In this document: positions 34,087-42,707 of the stretch, piece by piece
Position numbering within the stretch: position 1 is the stretch's first letter
Layout: each line of letters begins with the position of its first letter
From: Clostridia bacterium
GTDB lineage: Bacteria > Bacillota > Clostridia > Oscillospirales > CAG-272
Assembly (NCBI GenBank): GCA_017503325.1
Contig: JAFVTI010000034.1
Span: forward strand, 1-64,000
Direction: 5' to 3'
Length of the DNA: 64,000 nt
The notes under the pieces: generated by a model
Seen by the model: the letters and a program-made list of their open reading frames with translations, nothing else
Database searches by the model: none
Told to the model about the DNA's origin: nothing
Made by a program: the position numbers and the translations under genes

Positions 34087-34956
34087 ATGGATGGTGCTAT
34101 GAAATATCTCAATCATCGCCCGGACGGTATACCGGAGCGTATTCATTCTTATATGGGAACAGGGCAGAGCTGGCTGCCGCATTACGTGGAGTCCATGGGA
34201 ATCAATGCCCAGGGCGAACGTTTTTTTACGGAGCGGAGCGGCTACGATACGTTTTTCGTTTGTCTGACGCAGCTTGGAGAGGGATCTGTGCGCTGTAACG
34301 GACAAGCCTACACCCTGCGGGCGCAGGATCTTTTGATCCTGGATTGCATGGAGGCGCATTATTATTGTACCAAAACGCCCGTATGGCAGTTTCTGTGGAT
34401 CCATTTCAAGGGATACGGATGTCGGGAGCTTTTCAGAAAGCTTTGCCCGGAGGGCATTTTTTACATGCATTTAGAGCAGACCGAGCCCATATACACCTTG
34501 TATCATCAGCTTGCACCGTTATTGCTGAGCCAGACAACGGCAGACGATCTGCGAGTCTCTGCACTTTTAGGTGCGTTTTTGCACACGGTTGCGGGGTACG
34601 CATTGTGGGGAGAAGCACAGCGTATGCCGTTGCCGATTGAGCGCACGGTAGCCTATTTACAACAGCATTATCAAGAGAATATTTCCGTAGGAACACTTGC
34701 CGAGCGCGAAAACTACAGCGTATATCACTTTACTAAGCTGTTTGCCAAGTATACGGGGCAAACGCCGTATCAGTATATACTTTCTTTACGCTTGAGAAAC
34801 GCGCAGCAGATGCTTATAACTACACATTATTCTATAGAGGAAATCAGTCGATTCAACAATTTTTCAAGCTGCAGTCGCTTCATTGCTTATTTTGTCAAGC
34901 ACTTTGGTATGACGCCCTTGCAATATCGGAAGAATGCTTCGTTTGCATCTGTATAA
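34087..34956 (+). CDS. AraC family transcriptional regulator
   Basis: About 289 residues. The N-terminal cupin-like sensor (FVCLTQLGEGSVRCNG, LRAQDLLILD) is followed by the AraC DNA-binding pair: ISVGTLAERENYSVYHFTKL and the second HTH near NNFSSCSRFIAYFVKHFG, ending in TPLQYRK. The start is uncertain: the frame opens at 34006, but the promoter places the transcript start near 34022, leaving ATG 34087 or 34099, both with weak ribosome sites. It is divergent from the GH43 lipoprotein gene and probably controls it in response to a sugar. Confidence 0.87.
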   Translation: MDGAMKYLNHRPDGIPERIHSYMGTGQSWLPHYVESMGINAQGERFFTERSGYDTFFVCLTQLGEGSVRCNGQAYTLRAQDLLILDCMEAHYYCTKTPVWQFLWIHFKGYGCRELFRKLCPEGIFYMHLEQTEPIYTLYHQLAPLLLSQTTADDLRVSALLGAFLHTVAGYALWGEAQRMPLPIERTVAYLQQHYQENISVGTLAERENYSVYHFTKLFAKYTGQTPYQYILSLRLRNAQQMLITTHYSIEEISRFNNFSSCSRFIAYFVKHFGMTPLQYRKNASFASV

Positions 34957-34964
34957 AGGCAAAG

Positions 34965-34991
34965 AAGGAGGATCCCGTACGGATCCTCCTT
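34965..34991 (+). terminator. Terminator of the AraC gene
   Basis: AAGGAGGATCC, loop CGTAC, GGATCCTCCTT then TTGAATTTTT; also serves the convergent XRE gene. Confidence 0.75.
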
Positions 34992-34999
34992 TTGAATTT

Positions 35000-36001
35000 T
35001 TATGATTCCTCGTCGTCGGGGTCGAGGTCCTTGCCGGATCTTGCCTTGTAGATCAGCTTGAGCAGGGTAAATACCGCGCTACCAATCACCCAAGTCAGCC
35101 AGGAGATGTGCCAATCCCCGGTGGTAAAGCTCCAGACAAAGTATACGATGGTGACGACCAACCAATAAACCTCGGAGAACAGCGCCTGTGCGCTCTTGGG
35201 CTTTTTCTTTTTGGCGCTCAGTCTGCGGTCACCCGTCAAAAGATTCTCGAATGCGTCGTACTGAATGCCACCGATCACAAAGCAGAATACGCCCGCACCG
35301 CAAAGAAGCAGCAGCACGCCGATCATGATGATGCTCAGCAGATCCATCTCCAAAGCACTTGTCACGATCAGAGGGGCTGCGCAGAAGATGCAGAGCACCA
35401 CGCCGGTTACGGTCAGAGCGGTGTATTTGGAGGAAAAGGCCGCGCGCTTTTCGCGCACCATGCCGTCCACGCCGTAGGAAAGCTCAAAGCCCTTTTTCTC
35501 GTCGATGAATTCCCAAGGCTTGCCCGCAATGCCGGTGGCGATAAACGTACCGACTGCGACTGCAATGAGACCAAGCAAAACGCTCACTCCGATGGCAGAA
35601 GCGACCATCTCGGTCATCATGCCCGCATCGGCAAGGCCTCCGAGAATGATCAGGCAAATGGGGGAGAGGATGCAGAGCAGCACGCCAAATGCGATCTTGG
35701 CAGCAGCGCTGCGCTTGAATGCAAGATATTTGTTGGCGTCCTCCATGGATACTGAGCGCAGAGGGGAATCATCAGCGGTCGAGCCGGTGTATTCCTCGGC
35801 TTCCATTTCATCCTTTAATAAGAAGTCTGTTGTAACGCCGAAAATCTCGCTCATGCGCAAGATCTTATCAAGGTCCGGGATGGATTGCGCGCTTTCCCAT
35901 TTGGAAATGGCCTGACGGGAAACGCCCACCTTTTCGGCAAGCTCCTCTTGCGACCAACCGTTCTTTTTTCTCAAAGTGATTATCTTATCGGCTAAAATCA
36001 T
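35000..36001 (-). CDS. XRE-type HTH regulator with membrane domain
   Basis: 333 residues. Residues 1-65 are a Cro/C1-type HTH ([20 protein letters not shown]), ending [13 protein letters not shown]. After a linker, hydrophobic segments around 100-160 and 195-260, plus one near the C-terminus, indicate a membrane-embedded sensor. This regulator-plus-membrane layout is common in Firmicutes and is usually autoregulatory. GAGGTG precedes the ATG. An inverted repeat upstream (36071-36101) could be its operator. Signal and targets unknown. Confidence 0.85.
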   Translation of the reverse strand: MILADKIITLRKKNGWSQEELAEKVGVSRQAISKWESAQSIPDLDKILRMSEIFGVTTDFLLKDEMEAEEYTGSTADDSPLRSVSMEDANKYLAFKRSAAAKIAFGVLLCILSPICLIILGGLADAGMMTEMVASAIGVSVLLGLIAVAVGTFIATGIAGKPWEFIDEKKGFELSYGVDGMVREKRAAFSSKYTALTVTGVVLCIFCAAPLIVTSALEMDLLSIIMIGVLLLLCGAGVFCFVIGGIQYDAFENLLTGDRRLSAKKKKPKSAQALFSEVYWLVVTIVYFVWSFTTGDWHISWLTWVIGSAVFTLLKLIYKARSGKDLDPDDEES

Positions 36002-36070
36002 AATTGCACCTCACTTGTGTTTTTGTGCCTTCATTGTAGCAGTTTTTGGGGTTGCAGTCTACCAATTCGG

Positions 36071-36101
36071 ACTTGCAATTTGTCAACTCGCGGTTGCAAG
36101 T
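36071..36101. promoter_or_regulatory. Inverted repeat upstream of the XRE gene
   Basis: ACTTGCAA (36071-36078) and TTGCAAGT (36094-36101) face each other with 15 bp between. They lie 70-100 bp before the gene, close to a TAGACT/TACAAT promoter-like pair. A plausible operator; function untested. Confidence 0.45.
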
Positions 36102-36104
36102 GGC

Positions 36105-36136
36105 AAAAAGGGGCGGTTGCACGTACAACAGCCCCT
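36105..36136 (-). terminator. Terminator of the aminotransferase-trpS operon
   Basis: AGGGGC and GCCCCT enclose a nested GTTG/CAAC stem (36109-36136); minus-strand T-run at 36105-36109. Confidence 0.75.
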
Positions 36137-36143
36137 ATAAAAC

Positions 36144-37145
36144 TTATCTGAGCTGTACGAATCCCAGCTTCTTTTCCACCTTGGAGAGCGTGCGGCGTGC
36201 AATGTAGGAGGCCTCCTCGGCACCCTTCTTCATCTGCGCTTCAAGGCCTGCCTTGTCGCCCATGTACTGCGCAAATCTCTGCTGCACGGGAGCGAGCGCG
36301 TCCGCGCAGGTCTCACCGACTGCCAGCTTAAAGTCGCCGTATCCCTTGCCTGCAAACTCGGCCTCGATCTCCTCCATGCTCTTGCCGGTAAAGCAAGCGT
36401 AGATGGACATCAGGTTGTTGATGCCGTCCTTGCCGGGAGCGAAGCGCACCTCGGTATCCGAGTCGGTTACGGCTCTTTTGAACTTGCGGATGATGGTGTC
36501 CTTGTCGTCCAGAATGTAGACCACCGCGTTGGGGTTCTCGTCCGATTTGCTCATCTTCTTGGTGGGCTCGGAGAGTGACATGATCTTCATGCCCGACTTG
36601 GAAACGATGGGCTCGGGAATGGTAAAGGTATCGGGGTAGAGCGCATTGAAGCGGGTCGCGATATCGCGGCAAAGCTCCACGTGCTGCTTCTGGTCAATGC
36701 CTACGGGCACAACGTCGGTCTGATAGAGCAGAATATCGGATGCCATGAGCACGGGGTAGGTGAAAAGACCTGCGTTGATGTTGTCCGCGTGCTTTGCGCT
36801 CTTGTCCTTGAACTGGGTCATGCGTGAAAGCTCACCGAACATGGTAAAGCAGTTGAGAATCCATGCAAGCTCGGTGTGCTCGTGCACGTGCGACTGCACG
36901 TAAAGCGTGACCTTTTCGGGGTCAAGACCGCAAGCCATGTAAAGCGCCAGCGTCTCGTAGGTGCGGCGGCGCAGATCTGCGGGCACCTGGCGTACGGTGA
37001 TGGCGTGCTGGTCTACCACGCAGTAAAGGCACTTGTAGTCCTCGGAGTAAGTGGAAAAATTACGCAGCGCGCCCAGGTAATTGCCAATGGTCAAGTTACC
37101 GCTGGGCTGAACGCCGGAATAAGAAACCTTTTGATTCTGAAACAT
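36144..37145 (-). CDS. trpS: Tryptophan-tRNA ligase
   Basis: 333 residues, the normal length. The class I motif appears as SGNLTIGNYLGAL and KMSKSDENP gives the KMSKS loop. It charges tRNA-Trp in the cytoplasm. ATG 37145 (MFQNQK) follows GAAAGGATT; the longer frame has no family match upstream. It starts 23 bp after the aminotransferase stop, so the two share a transcript. Confidence 0.96.
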   Translation of the reverse strand: MFQNQKVSYSGVQPSGNLTIGNYLGALRNFSTYSEDYKCLYCVVDQHAITVRQVPADLRRRTYETLALYMACGLDPEKVTLYVQSHVHEHTELAWILNCFTMFGELSRMTQFKDKSAKHADNINAGLFTYPVLMASDILLYQTDVVPVGIDQKQHVELCRDIATRFNALYPDTFTIPEPIVSKSGMKIMSLSEPTKKMSKSDENPNAVVYILDDKDTIIRKFKRAVTDSDTEVRFAPGKDGINNLMSIYACFTGKSMEEIEAEFAGKGYGDFKLAVGETCADALAPVQQRFAQYMGDKAGLEAQMKKGAEEASYIARRTLSKVEKKLGFVQLR

Positions 37146-37168
37146 GATGTATAAATCCTTTCGAAATT

Positions 37169-38380
37169 TTACTGAAGAAACTCTCTTGCCACCGCGCCGA
37201 GCCTTGCGCAGCCCTCGACGATCTGTTCGTCCGAGGGGGTGGAGAAGTTGATGCGGAAGCCGTTTGAGGGGGCGTCCTGGTCGCAGTTGAAGGTCGCACC
37301 GGGCACGACAAGCAGCTTTTTTGCCTTGCATGCGCGGACAAACTCCATGCTGTCGATGCCATCGGGCAGCGTGCACCAGATAAACAGACCGCCCTCGGGC
37401 TTGGTGTAGGAGATCTGCTCGGGCAATTCGCGTGCAAGGCAGTCAAGCATGAGCGTACACTTGCGGCGGTAGATGTCCTTGATGTGATCGATGTGCGCGT
37501 ACAGGTCGCACTCAGTGATATATCTGTGGCAAAGCATCTGGAAGAACAGGTTGGTGTGCACGTCTTCGGTCTGCTTGACGATCACCATCTTGGAGGCGAT
37601 CTGCTCGGGAGCGACCACAAATCCGACTCTCATGCCTGCCGAGAGCACCTTGGAGAAGGTGGAGCAGTAGACGACGATGCCGTCTTCGTCCATGCTCTTG
37701 AGCGTGGGCAGCTCCTCGCCTGCAAAGCGGGTCTCGCCGTAGGGGTTGTCTTCCAAGATCAGTATGCCGTATTTTTTAGCCAGCGCGTAAACCTTTTCTC
37801 TGACCTCGAGTGTCCAGGAAAGCCCCATGGGGTTCTGGAAGGTGGGAATGACGTAAAGCAGGTGCGCGTCGGGGTTGGCAAGAATGGTCTGCTCCAGGGC
37901 GTTCACGTCAATGCCGCAGTTGTTCATGGGCACGCCCACCGTGCGCATGCCCGCCGAGCGGAATGCGTTGAGTGCGCCGATGAAGGAGGGATCCTCACAA
38001 ATGACCGCCTCGCCGGGGTTGCACAGCACGCGGCAGGCAAGCTCAATGCCCTGTGTGCCGCCGCTGACGATCAGCGTGGTATCGTTGAAGGCGTAGCCTT
38101 CATCCGCGAATTTACCGATCTGCCATCGCTCCTTTTGCCACTTGGCCACGGCTGCGCGCAAGGGGGGATAGCCGTCGGTCGCGCCGTATTGCAGTGCCAG
38201 GGTGGATTGATGCTCAAAAATATCGGCGGAGAGTCGCGCCAGCTCGGAAACAGGGAAGGATTCGGGAGAGGGGTTGCCGGCTGCAAACGAGATAGTCTCT
38301 GCATCTGCAGGGGCTTTGAGGATCTCACGAATCGCGCTGGGCTTCATACCCGCGATGTGATCGGAAAAACGGTAGTCCAT
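37169..38380 (-). CDS. PLP-dependent aminotransferase, class I/II
   Basis: 403 residues. YGATDGYPPLR, TLIVSGGTQGIEL, IPTFQNPMG, LEDNPYGETRF and the PLP lysine in STFSKVLSAGMRVG place it in the 2-aminoadipate/aromatic aminotransferase-like branch of fold type I. It moves amino groups between amino acids and 2-oxo acids. It is upstream of trpS, so an aromatic amino acid role is tempting, but the substrate is unproven. RBS AAAGG precedes the ATG. Confidence 0.9.
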   Translation of the reverse strand: MDYRFSDHIAGMKPSAIREILKAPADAETISFAAGNPSPESFPVSELARLSADIFEHQSTLALQYGATDGYPPLRAAVAKWQKERWQIGKFADEGYAFNDTTLIVSGGTQGIELACRVLCNPGEAVICEDPSFIGALNAFRSAGMRTVGVPMNNCGIDVNALEQTILANPDAHLLYVIPTFQNPMGLSWTLEVREKVYALAKKYGILILEDNPYGETRFAGEELPTLKSMDEDGIVVYCSTFSKVLSAGMRVGFVVAPEQIASKMVIVKQTEDVHTNLFFQMLCHRYITECDLYAHIDHIKDIYRRKCTLMLDCLARELPEQISYTKPEGGLFIWCTLPDGIDSMEFVRACKAKKLLVVPGATFNCDQDAPSNGFRINFSTPSDEQIVEGCARLGAVAREFLQ

Positions 38381-38417
38381 ATGGGTTGCCTTTCTTGGTA
38401 AAAATCTATTAACCTTT

Positions 38418-38446
38418 ATTATATCACGGTATTATGTAAATTGCAA
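38418..38446 (-). promoter_or_regulatory. Promoter of the aminotransferase-trpS operon
   Basis: Minus strand TTGCAA (38441-38446), 17-bp spacer, TATAAT (38418-38423). Confidence 0.78.
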
Positions 38447-38467
38447 GAGGAAAATCAAAATACGAGG

Positions 38468-38494
38468 AGCGGACAGGCAAGAAATGCCTGTCCG
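38468..38494 (-). terminator. Hairpin after azlD
   Basis: GCGGACAGGCA paired with TGCCTGTCCGC. The minus-strand tail lacks a tight T-run, so termination is likely but weak. Confidence 0.5.
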
Positions 38495-38507
38495 CATAAA
38501 TGCTGAA

Positions 38508-38822
38508 TTATTTGACCAACATCATGACGCATTCGGCCAAAAACGCTGCCGCGCAGGAAACGACGGCCACCAGCGTAAGCCCCTTGCCCATGTAGGCAAA
38601 GATGCCGCCCACCACAAGGCCGACCGCGCCCGAGATCACGTTGCCCGTGGCGTAAAACGCGGCAGGCAGGGTCATGGCCGAGAGCACGGCGTAGGGGATG
38701 TAATATAAGAATGACTTGACAAATCGGTTATTGATCTTTTTGCGCAGTGCCGCAAAGGGAATGGCGCGGATGAGGTAGGTCGAGCCCGCTAAGATCAGTA
38801 AATAGATCCAGAAGTCCTTCAT
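38508..38822 (-). CDS. azlD: AzlD-like branched-chain amino acid exporter small subunit
   Basis: 104 residues, almost entirely hydrophobic with three to four helices. TYLIRAIPFAAL and YYIPYAVLSAMTLPA match the AzlD family. It overlaps the AzlC-like gene by 4 bp (ATGA), and the two subunits together export branched-chain amino acids or their analogues. Confidence 0.9.
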   Translation of the reverse strand: MKDFWIYLLILAGSTYLIRAIPFAALRKKINNRFVKSFLYYIPYAVLSAMTLPAAFYATGNVISGAVGLVVGGIFAYMGKGLTLVAVVSCAAAFLAECVMMLVK

Positions 38823-39535
38823 TTGGTCACCTCCTTGTCACCGTTTTCCTCCCGGACAGGGAAGAGAAGCGCACCCAACACGGCAGCCGCAATGGCGCAG
38901 ACCGAGATCGAGATGCCCGAGGAGACGTTTTCGGAAAGCCAGGGCACGAAATAAAAGACGCAATGCAAAGCCCCCGCAATGCCCACGACAGCCAACACCG
39001 CCCACGATTTGCGCGCGACGGGTGCGACAATGGCCAAGAACATGCCGTAAATGGCAAGGCAAAGCGCGCTCATGACCATAGCAGGCAGCACGTTGCCCAC
39101 CAAAGCGCCCAGCAGCGTGCCAAGTGCCCAGCCAATATAGGGGATGACCGAAAGACCCGCAAAGAACTTGGGGTCAACCTCGTCCTCGGCGGCAGCCACG
39201 GCAAAAATCTCGTCGGTCATGAAAAAGCCGAGCAGCCAACGCTTGATACCCGTGAATTTTTCGGTGACCTTTTGCGAGAGCGAAATGGACATAAAGGAAT
39301 AACGGACGTTGACGGTCAGCTGAGAGATCAGCATGGCGGCGTACTGCCCGGGGTTGATCATAATGTCAAGCGCGGCAAGCTGACCTGCCGAGGTCACGGT
39401 GGTCATGGAAATGATGACCGCCTGCCACCAGGTAAAGCCCATGGATATGGCCATGATGCCGAACGAAAACGATACCGAAAGGTATCCAAGACCGATGGGA
39501 ATGCCCGAACGCAATCCCCGAAGAAAGAGTTTCAT
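38819..39535 (-). CDS. azlC: AzlC-like branched-chain amino acid exporter large subunit
   Basis: 238 residues with six or more helices. IPIGLGYLSVSFSFGIMA at the start and the FFMTDEIFAV loop fit the AzlC family. It forms the membrane pore with AzlD. AAGGAACC precedes ATG 39535. Its promoter lies directly behind the preceding gene's stop codon. Confidence 0.92.
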   Translation of the reverse strand: MKLFLRGLRSGIPIGLGYLSVSFSFGIMAISMGFTWWQAVIISMTTVTSAGQLAALDIMINPGQYAAMLISQLTVNVRYSFMSISLSQKVTEKFTGIKRWLLGFFMTDEIFAVAAAEDEVDPKFFAGLSVIPYIGWALGTLLGALVGNVLPAMVMSALCLAIYGMFLAIVAPVARKSWAVLAVVGIAGALHCVFYFVPWLSENVSSGISISVCAIAAAVLGALLFPVREENGDKEVTK

Positions 39536-39570
39536 AACGATGGTTCCTTGGGAAAATAAGTATATGGAAT

Positions 39571-39599
39571 ATTATAATGCGATTGACAAAATTTGTCAA
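39571..39599 (-). promoter_or_regulatory. Promoter of azlCD
   Basis: Minus strand TTGACA (39594-39599), 17-bp spacer, TATAAT (39571-39576), 3 bp after the radical SAM stop codon. That gene has no separate terminator, so read-through into azlCD is possible. Confidence 0.85.
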
Positions 39600-39602
39600 G
39601 GA

Positions 39603-40430
39603 TTATACAAACCTCCTCGCATACGCGCATCTGCGGCACAGGTCTTCGGATGCGCGGCGGTGGGCAAAGCCCTCGGTCATGGCGCGGGCGCGGGGGGAGG
39701 CGAGGATATCCGAGAGGGGCTCTGTGAACACGTTGCCCAGCGTGATGACGCCGTCGCTGTCCATGCAGCAGGGCACGACAGAGCCGTCCGCGAGAATGCC
39801 GAAATGGTCGCCAAGGCCGTAGCAAAAGACCTCGTCGCCTTGGCACGGCGCGTCCTTGTCCGGCCAGGTAAAGCGGTCGCCCCACTCGAGATGCAGCTTG
39901 TCGCGGATGCGGATACCGCGCGTATTCTCGGTCCACTCTCCGTCAAAGCGCTCGCGCAGAAAAGTCTCGATGCGTGCGTTTTTGCCACCGTCAAACCCCT
40001 TGTTCCACAAGCGAAATACTACGATAATGCCCGCGCGCGAGGCCGAGTCGGCAAAATCGGCAATGCCCGAAAGGTACGCGTCAAAGGCGTGGTCGCTGCC
40101 GTCCTCAAAGCTGTGCACCGAAATGCTGACCTTGTGCGGCGCGGCTGCAATGATCTCGTCCTTGCGGCGCGAGAGCAGCGTGCCGTTGGTGGTGATGACC
40201 GAGCAGAATCCGCGTTCCTTTGCCATGCGCAAAAATTTTGGCAGGTCGGGGTGGGTCAGCGGCTCGCCCATCAGGTGATAATAGACGAATTGGGTCTGCC
40301 CGTCCAGAGCGTCCAGCACGCGGGAAAATTCCTCCTCGCTCATGCGGCGCGGCGTGCGGCTGTGCCCGTGGCAAAAGGAGCAGGCCATATTACAGATATT
40401 GGTGATCTCCACGTAAACGCGTGCATACAT
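39603..40430 (-). CDS. Radical SAM/SPASM domain protein
   Basis: 275 residues. CNMACSFC near residue 13 gives the CxxxCxxC iron-sulfur site that cleaves S-adenosylmethionine. YYHLMGEPLTHPDL follows as in many SPASM enzymes. The C-terminus has further cysteines (CQGDEVFC, PCC, CRRCAY) of a SPASM-type auxiliary cluster. No precursor-peptide gene is visible next to it. It starts 23 bp after the EEP hydrolase stop, so the two are cotranscribed. Substrate unknown. Confidence 0.88.
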   Translation of the reverse strand: MYARVYVEITNICNMACSFCHGHSRTPRRMSEEEFSRVLDALDGQTQFVYYHLMGEPLTHPDLPKFLRMAKERGFCSVITTNGTLLSRRKDEIIAAAPHKVSISVHSFEDGSDHAFDAYLSGIADFADSASRAGIIVVFRLWNKGFDGGKNARIETFLRERFDGEWTENTRGIRIRDKLHLEWGDRFTWPDKDAPCQGDEVFCYGLGDHFGILADGSVVPCCMDSDGVITLGNVFTEPLSDILASPRARAMTEGFAHRRASEDLCRRCAYARRFV

Positions 40431-40453
40431 ATCAAAGCTGCTCCTTTCTGCGC

Positions 40454-41122
40454 TTATTTTTCAATATCCGCCCACAAAAGCAGGTGGTCGGAGTGGTGAT
40501 TTTGCAAAGTGCCCGTGTCTGCGATGTGCCAATCGGGGCTGCAGAGAATGTTGTCGATGCCCTCGCCCGAGGCGGGGAAGGTAGCGTACTTGCCCGGATT
40601 TGCAAGGCTTGCGCCCTCAAATCCGTCAAAGCAGGAAAGATCGGCGGTATTGAAATCGCCCGTCAATATCCACGAGGGGGATTGCGCGGTCAGGTCTGCC
40701 AGCAACTCAAATTGCGGTGCGCGCATCGCGCCCGACTCAACCGACAGGTGCGTGTTAAAAAAGTCCACGCGCTCGCCGTCTGCGTCAAGGACTGCATGCC
40801 CGACCGAGCGACCCTCAGCAGATGCGGGAGTGGGGAGAGGAATGATTTCAAAGGCGTTGATGGGGTAGCGGGAAAGTATGGCCGTGCCGTATTGCCCGCC
40901 CGCAAAATCAATGGCGCGGCAAAAGGCGCAGTGCTCCCATCCAAGCGCACGCGCAAGCTCGTCAAGCGTGTCTCGACCGCCTACGCGCGAGGTGCGCACG
41001 TCTACCTCTTGCAAGCCGACGATATCGGCACCCATCGACAAAATATCTGCCGCCAAAAGTGACATATCGTGGCGCACGTCGTGCCCGTTTCGGATATTGT
41101 AGCTGACCACGCGCAGTTTCAT
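40454..41122 (-). CDS. Endonuclease/exonuclease/phosphatase family protein
   Basis: 222 residues. VVSYNIRNGHD, IVGLQEVDVRTSR, NTHLSV, LTGDFNT and the ending HHSDHLLLWADI are the EEP fold active-site blocks with Glu, Asp, Asn and the His of SDH. It hydrolyses phosphodiesters, with either nucleic acid or phospholipid/inositol phosphate substrates. There is no signal peptide. First gene of a two-gene operon with the radical SAM gene. Confidence 0.88.
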   Translation of the reverse strand: MKLRVVSYNIRNGHDVRHDMSLLAADILSMGADIVGLQEVDVRTSRVGGRDTLDELARALGWEHCAFCRAIDFAGGQYGTAILSRYPINAFEIIPLPTPASAEGRSVGHAVLDADGERVDFFNTHLSVESGAMRAPQFELLADLTAQSPSWILTGDFNTADLSCFDGFEGASLANPGKYATFPASGEGIDNILCSPDWHIADTGTLQNHHSDHLLLWADIEK

Positions 41123-41154
41123 AACCCGACCGTTCCTTTCATCAATATACGCCT

Positions 41155-41183
41155 ATTATAGCACGAAGCGCGAATAAATACAA
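41155..41183 (-). promoter_or_regulatory. Promoter of the EEP/radical SAM operon
   Basis: Minus strand TTGTAT (41178-41183), 17-bp spacer, TATAAT (41155-41160) with TGC before it. Confidence 0.72.
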
Positions 41184-41201
41184 GAATATTTTGATTTATT
41201 T

Positions 41202-41244
41202 CGTAGGGGCGAACAAAGAACCACCGCATGTGCGGTGGTTCTTT
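41202..41244. repeat. GTAGGGGCGA half-repeat and adjoining terminator hairpin
   Basis: CGTAGGGGCGAA (41202-41213) is a single-arm copy of the dispersed core. Beside it 14-bp arms (41215-41228, 41231-41244) form a hairpin behind the ABC-2 permease gene. The hairpin lacks a long T-run. Confidence 0.55.
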
Positions 41245-41247
41245 GAC

Positions 41248-41979
41248 TTATTGCTTTTTCATCTGTCTTAGGAACAAGAGCACGGCAAGCGCGAGCAGCA
41301 CGGCGGTATAGCCCAGCACCCACCAAAGGTGCGGGAAAATGCCTGCGAAATCGCCGGAGATCAGCGCGCGCTCCATTTCCACGGCGTGCACGAAGGGCAG
41401 GGCATAGGCGATTTTCTTGAACACGCCGCCCACAAGCTCCAAATCAAACCAGATGCCCGAAAGCCAGGCGGAGAGGTTGGTCAGGATTGAGCCGCACACC
41501 GCGCCCGCCTGTTTATCGGTCAGGATGCTGCCGAACAAAAGCCCCATGGCAATGAAGAGAAGTGCGACGGGAATGATCATGGCAAGCGCGTACAGGATAT
41601 TGACCGAGGGAGTCAGCCCCAAGGGCAGCGCGACCAGATAGCAAACCGCGCTTTGCGCCAAGGAAATGGGCAGCATGGGGAGCGTGTAGCCCAGAATAAA
41701 GTCAAGAGGGGTCAGCGGCGTGGTGTAAAGACGCTGCAAAAGCGCGCTGCCGCGGTCCTTTGCGATAATGACGGATGAAAACATGGTCATAAAGGAAAGG
41801 CCGAATACGGTCACGCCGGGGGTCAGATGGTCGATCTCAAACAGCGAGACCGGAATATTGGCCTGAATGATGCTCAGCAGTAAGATCAGCACCACGGGAA
41901 AGCCAAGACCGAAGAAGAGATTGAGCGGATCGCGCAAAATCTCCAGCGCGTTTCTTTTTGCAAAGGTCAGCATTCTCAT
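41248..41979 (-). CDS. ABC-2 type transporter permease
   Basis: 243 residues with six hydrophobic segments. An N-terminal LTFAKRNALEILRDPLN is followed by the loop DRGSALLQRLYTTPLTP, which is typical of DrrB-like ABC-2 permeases. It overlaps the ATPase gene by 4 bp. With that ATPase it forms an efflux or lipid/polyketide-type exporter in the membrane, under the TetR gene at the head of the operon. Confidence 0.9.
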   Translation of the reverse strand: MRMLTFAKRNALEILRDPLNLFFGLGFPVVLILLLSIIQANIPVSLFEIDHLTPGVTVFGLSFMTMFSSVIIAKDRGSALLQRLYTTPLTPLDFILGYTLPMLPISLAQSAVCYLVALPLGLTPSVNILYALAMIIPVALLFIAMGLLFGSILTDKQAGAVCGSILTNLSAWLSGIWFDLELVGGVFKKIAYALPFVHAVEMERALISGDFAGIFPHLWWVLGYTAVLLALAVLLFLRQMKKQ

Positions 41980-42707
41980 GCGCGCACCCCCTTTACCACC
42001 TTGATAAAGGCTTGCTCAAAGCTGTCCGTGCCTGCGGCCGCTTTGATGGCATCGGCCGTGTCGCAGACAAGCAGCCTGCCGTCCTTCATAATGCCAATGC
42101 GGTCCGAGAGTGCCTCGGCCTCTTCCATGTAGTGCGTGGTCAGAATGACGGTGACAGATCCCTTGAGCGCGCGGATGATGTCCCAGAGGTCGCTGCGCGC
42201 CAGCACGTCAAGGCCGAGTGTGGGCTCGTCGAGAAACAGGATCTCGGGCTCGCTGATCAGCGCCATGGCAATGCTCAGGCGTCGCTGCCAACCGCCCGAA
42301 AGCTTACCCGCCTTCTTTTTCATGATTGCATCAAGCCCCAGAAGCGCGGTCAGCTCGGCGATCTTGGCTTCTTTTTTGTCTTTTTCAAAGCCGTGCACGC
42401 CGCAGATCAGCTCCAGATTTTCGCGCACCGAAAGTCCGGGCGCGACGGCAGTTTCCTGCGGGGAGACTGCGATCATGGATTTGACGGCCGTGGCGTCGGT
42501 GCGAATGCTCTTGCCAAGCAGAAATGCGTCGCCCTCGGTGGGGGCAGAGAGACAGCAAAGCATTTTGATGGTGGTGGTCTTTCCCGCGCCGTTGACTCCA
42601 AGCAGCGAGAAAAGCTCGCCGCGGCGCACGTCAAGCGAGAGGTGATCCACCGCCAAAACGTCGCGGTATTGCTTGGTTAAATTTCTGATTTCGATAGCGT
42701 TTGTCAT
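41976..42707 (-). CDS. ABC transporter ATP-binding protein (DrrA-like)
   Basis: 243 residues. Walker A LLGVNGAGKTTTIKM, Q-loop VSPQET, signature LSGGWQRRLSIA, Walker B EILFLDEPTLGLDV and TTHYMEEAE. It energises the neighbouring permease. It is translationally coupled at both ends (4-bp overlaps with the TetR gene and the permease). Confidence 0.93.
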   Translation of the reverse strand: MTNAIEIRNLTKQYRDVLAVDHLSLDVRRGELFSLLGVNGAGKTTTIKMLCCLSAPTEGDAFLLGKSIRTDATAVKSMIAVSPQETAVAPGLSVRENLELICGVHGFEKDKKEAKIAELTALLGLDAIMKKKAGKLSGGWQRRLSIAMALISEPEILFLDEPTLGLDVLARSDLWDIIRALKGSVTVILTTHYMEEAEALSDRIGIMKDGRLLVCDTADAIKAAAGTDSFEQAFIKVVKGVRA

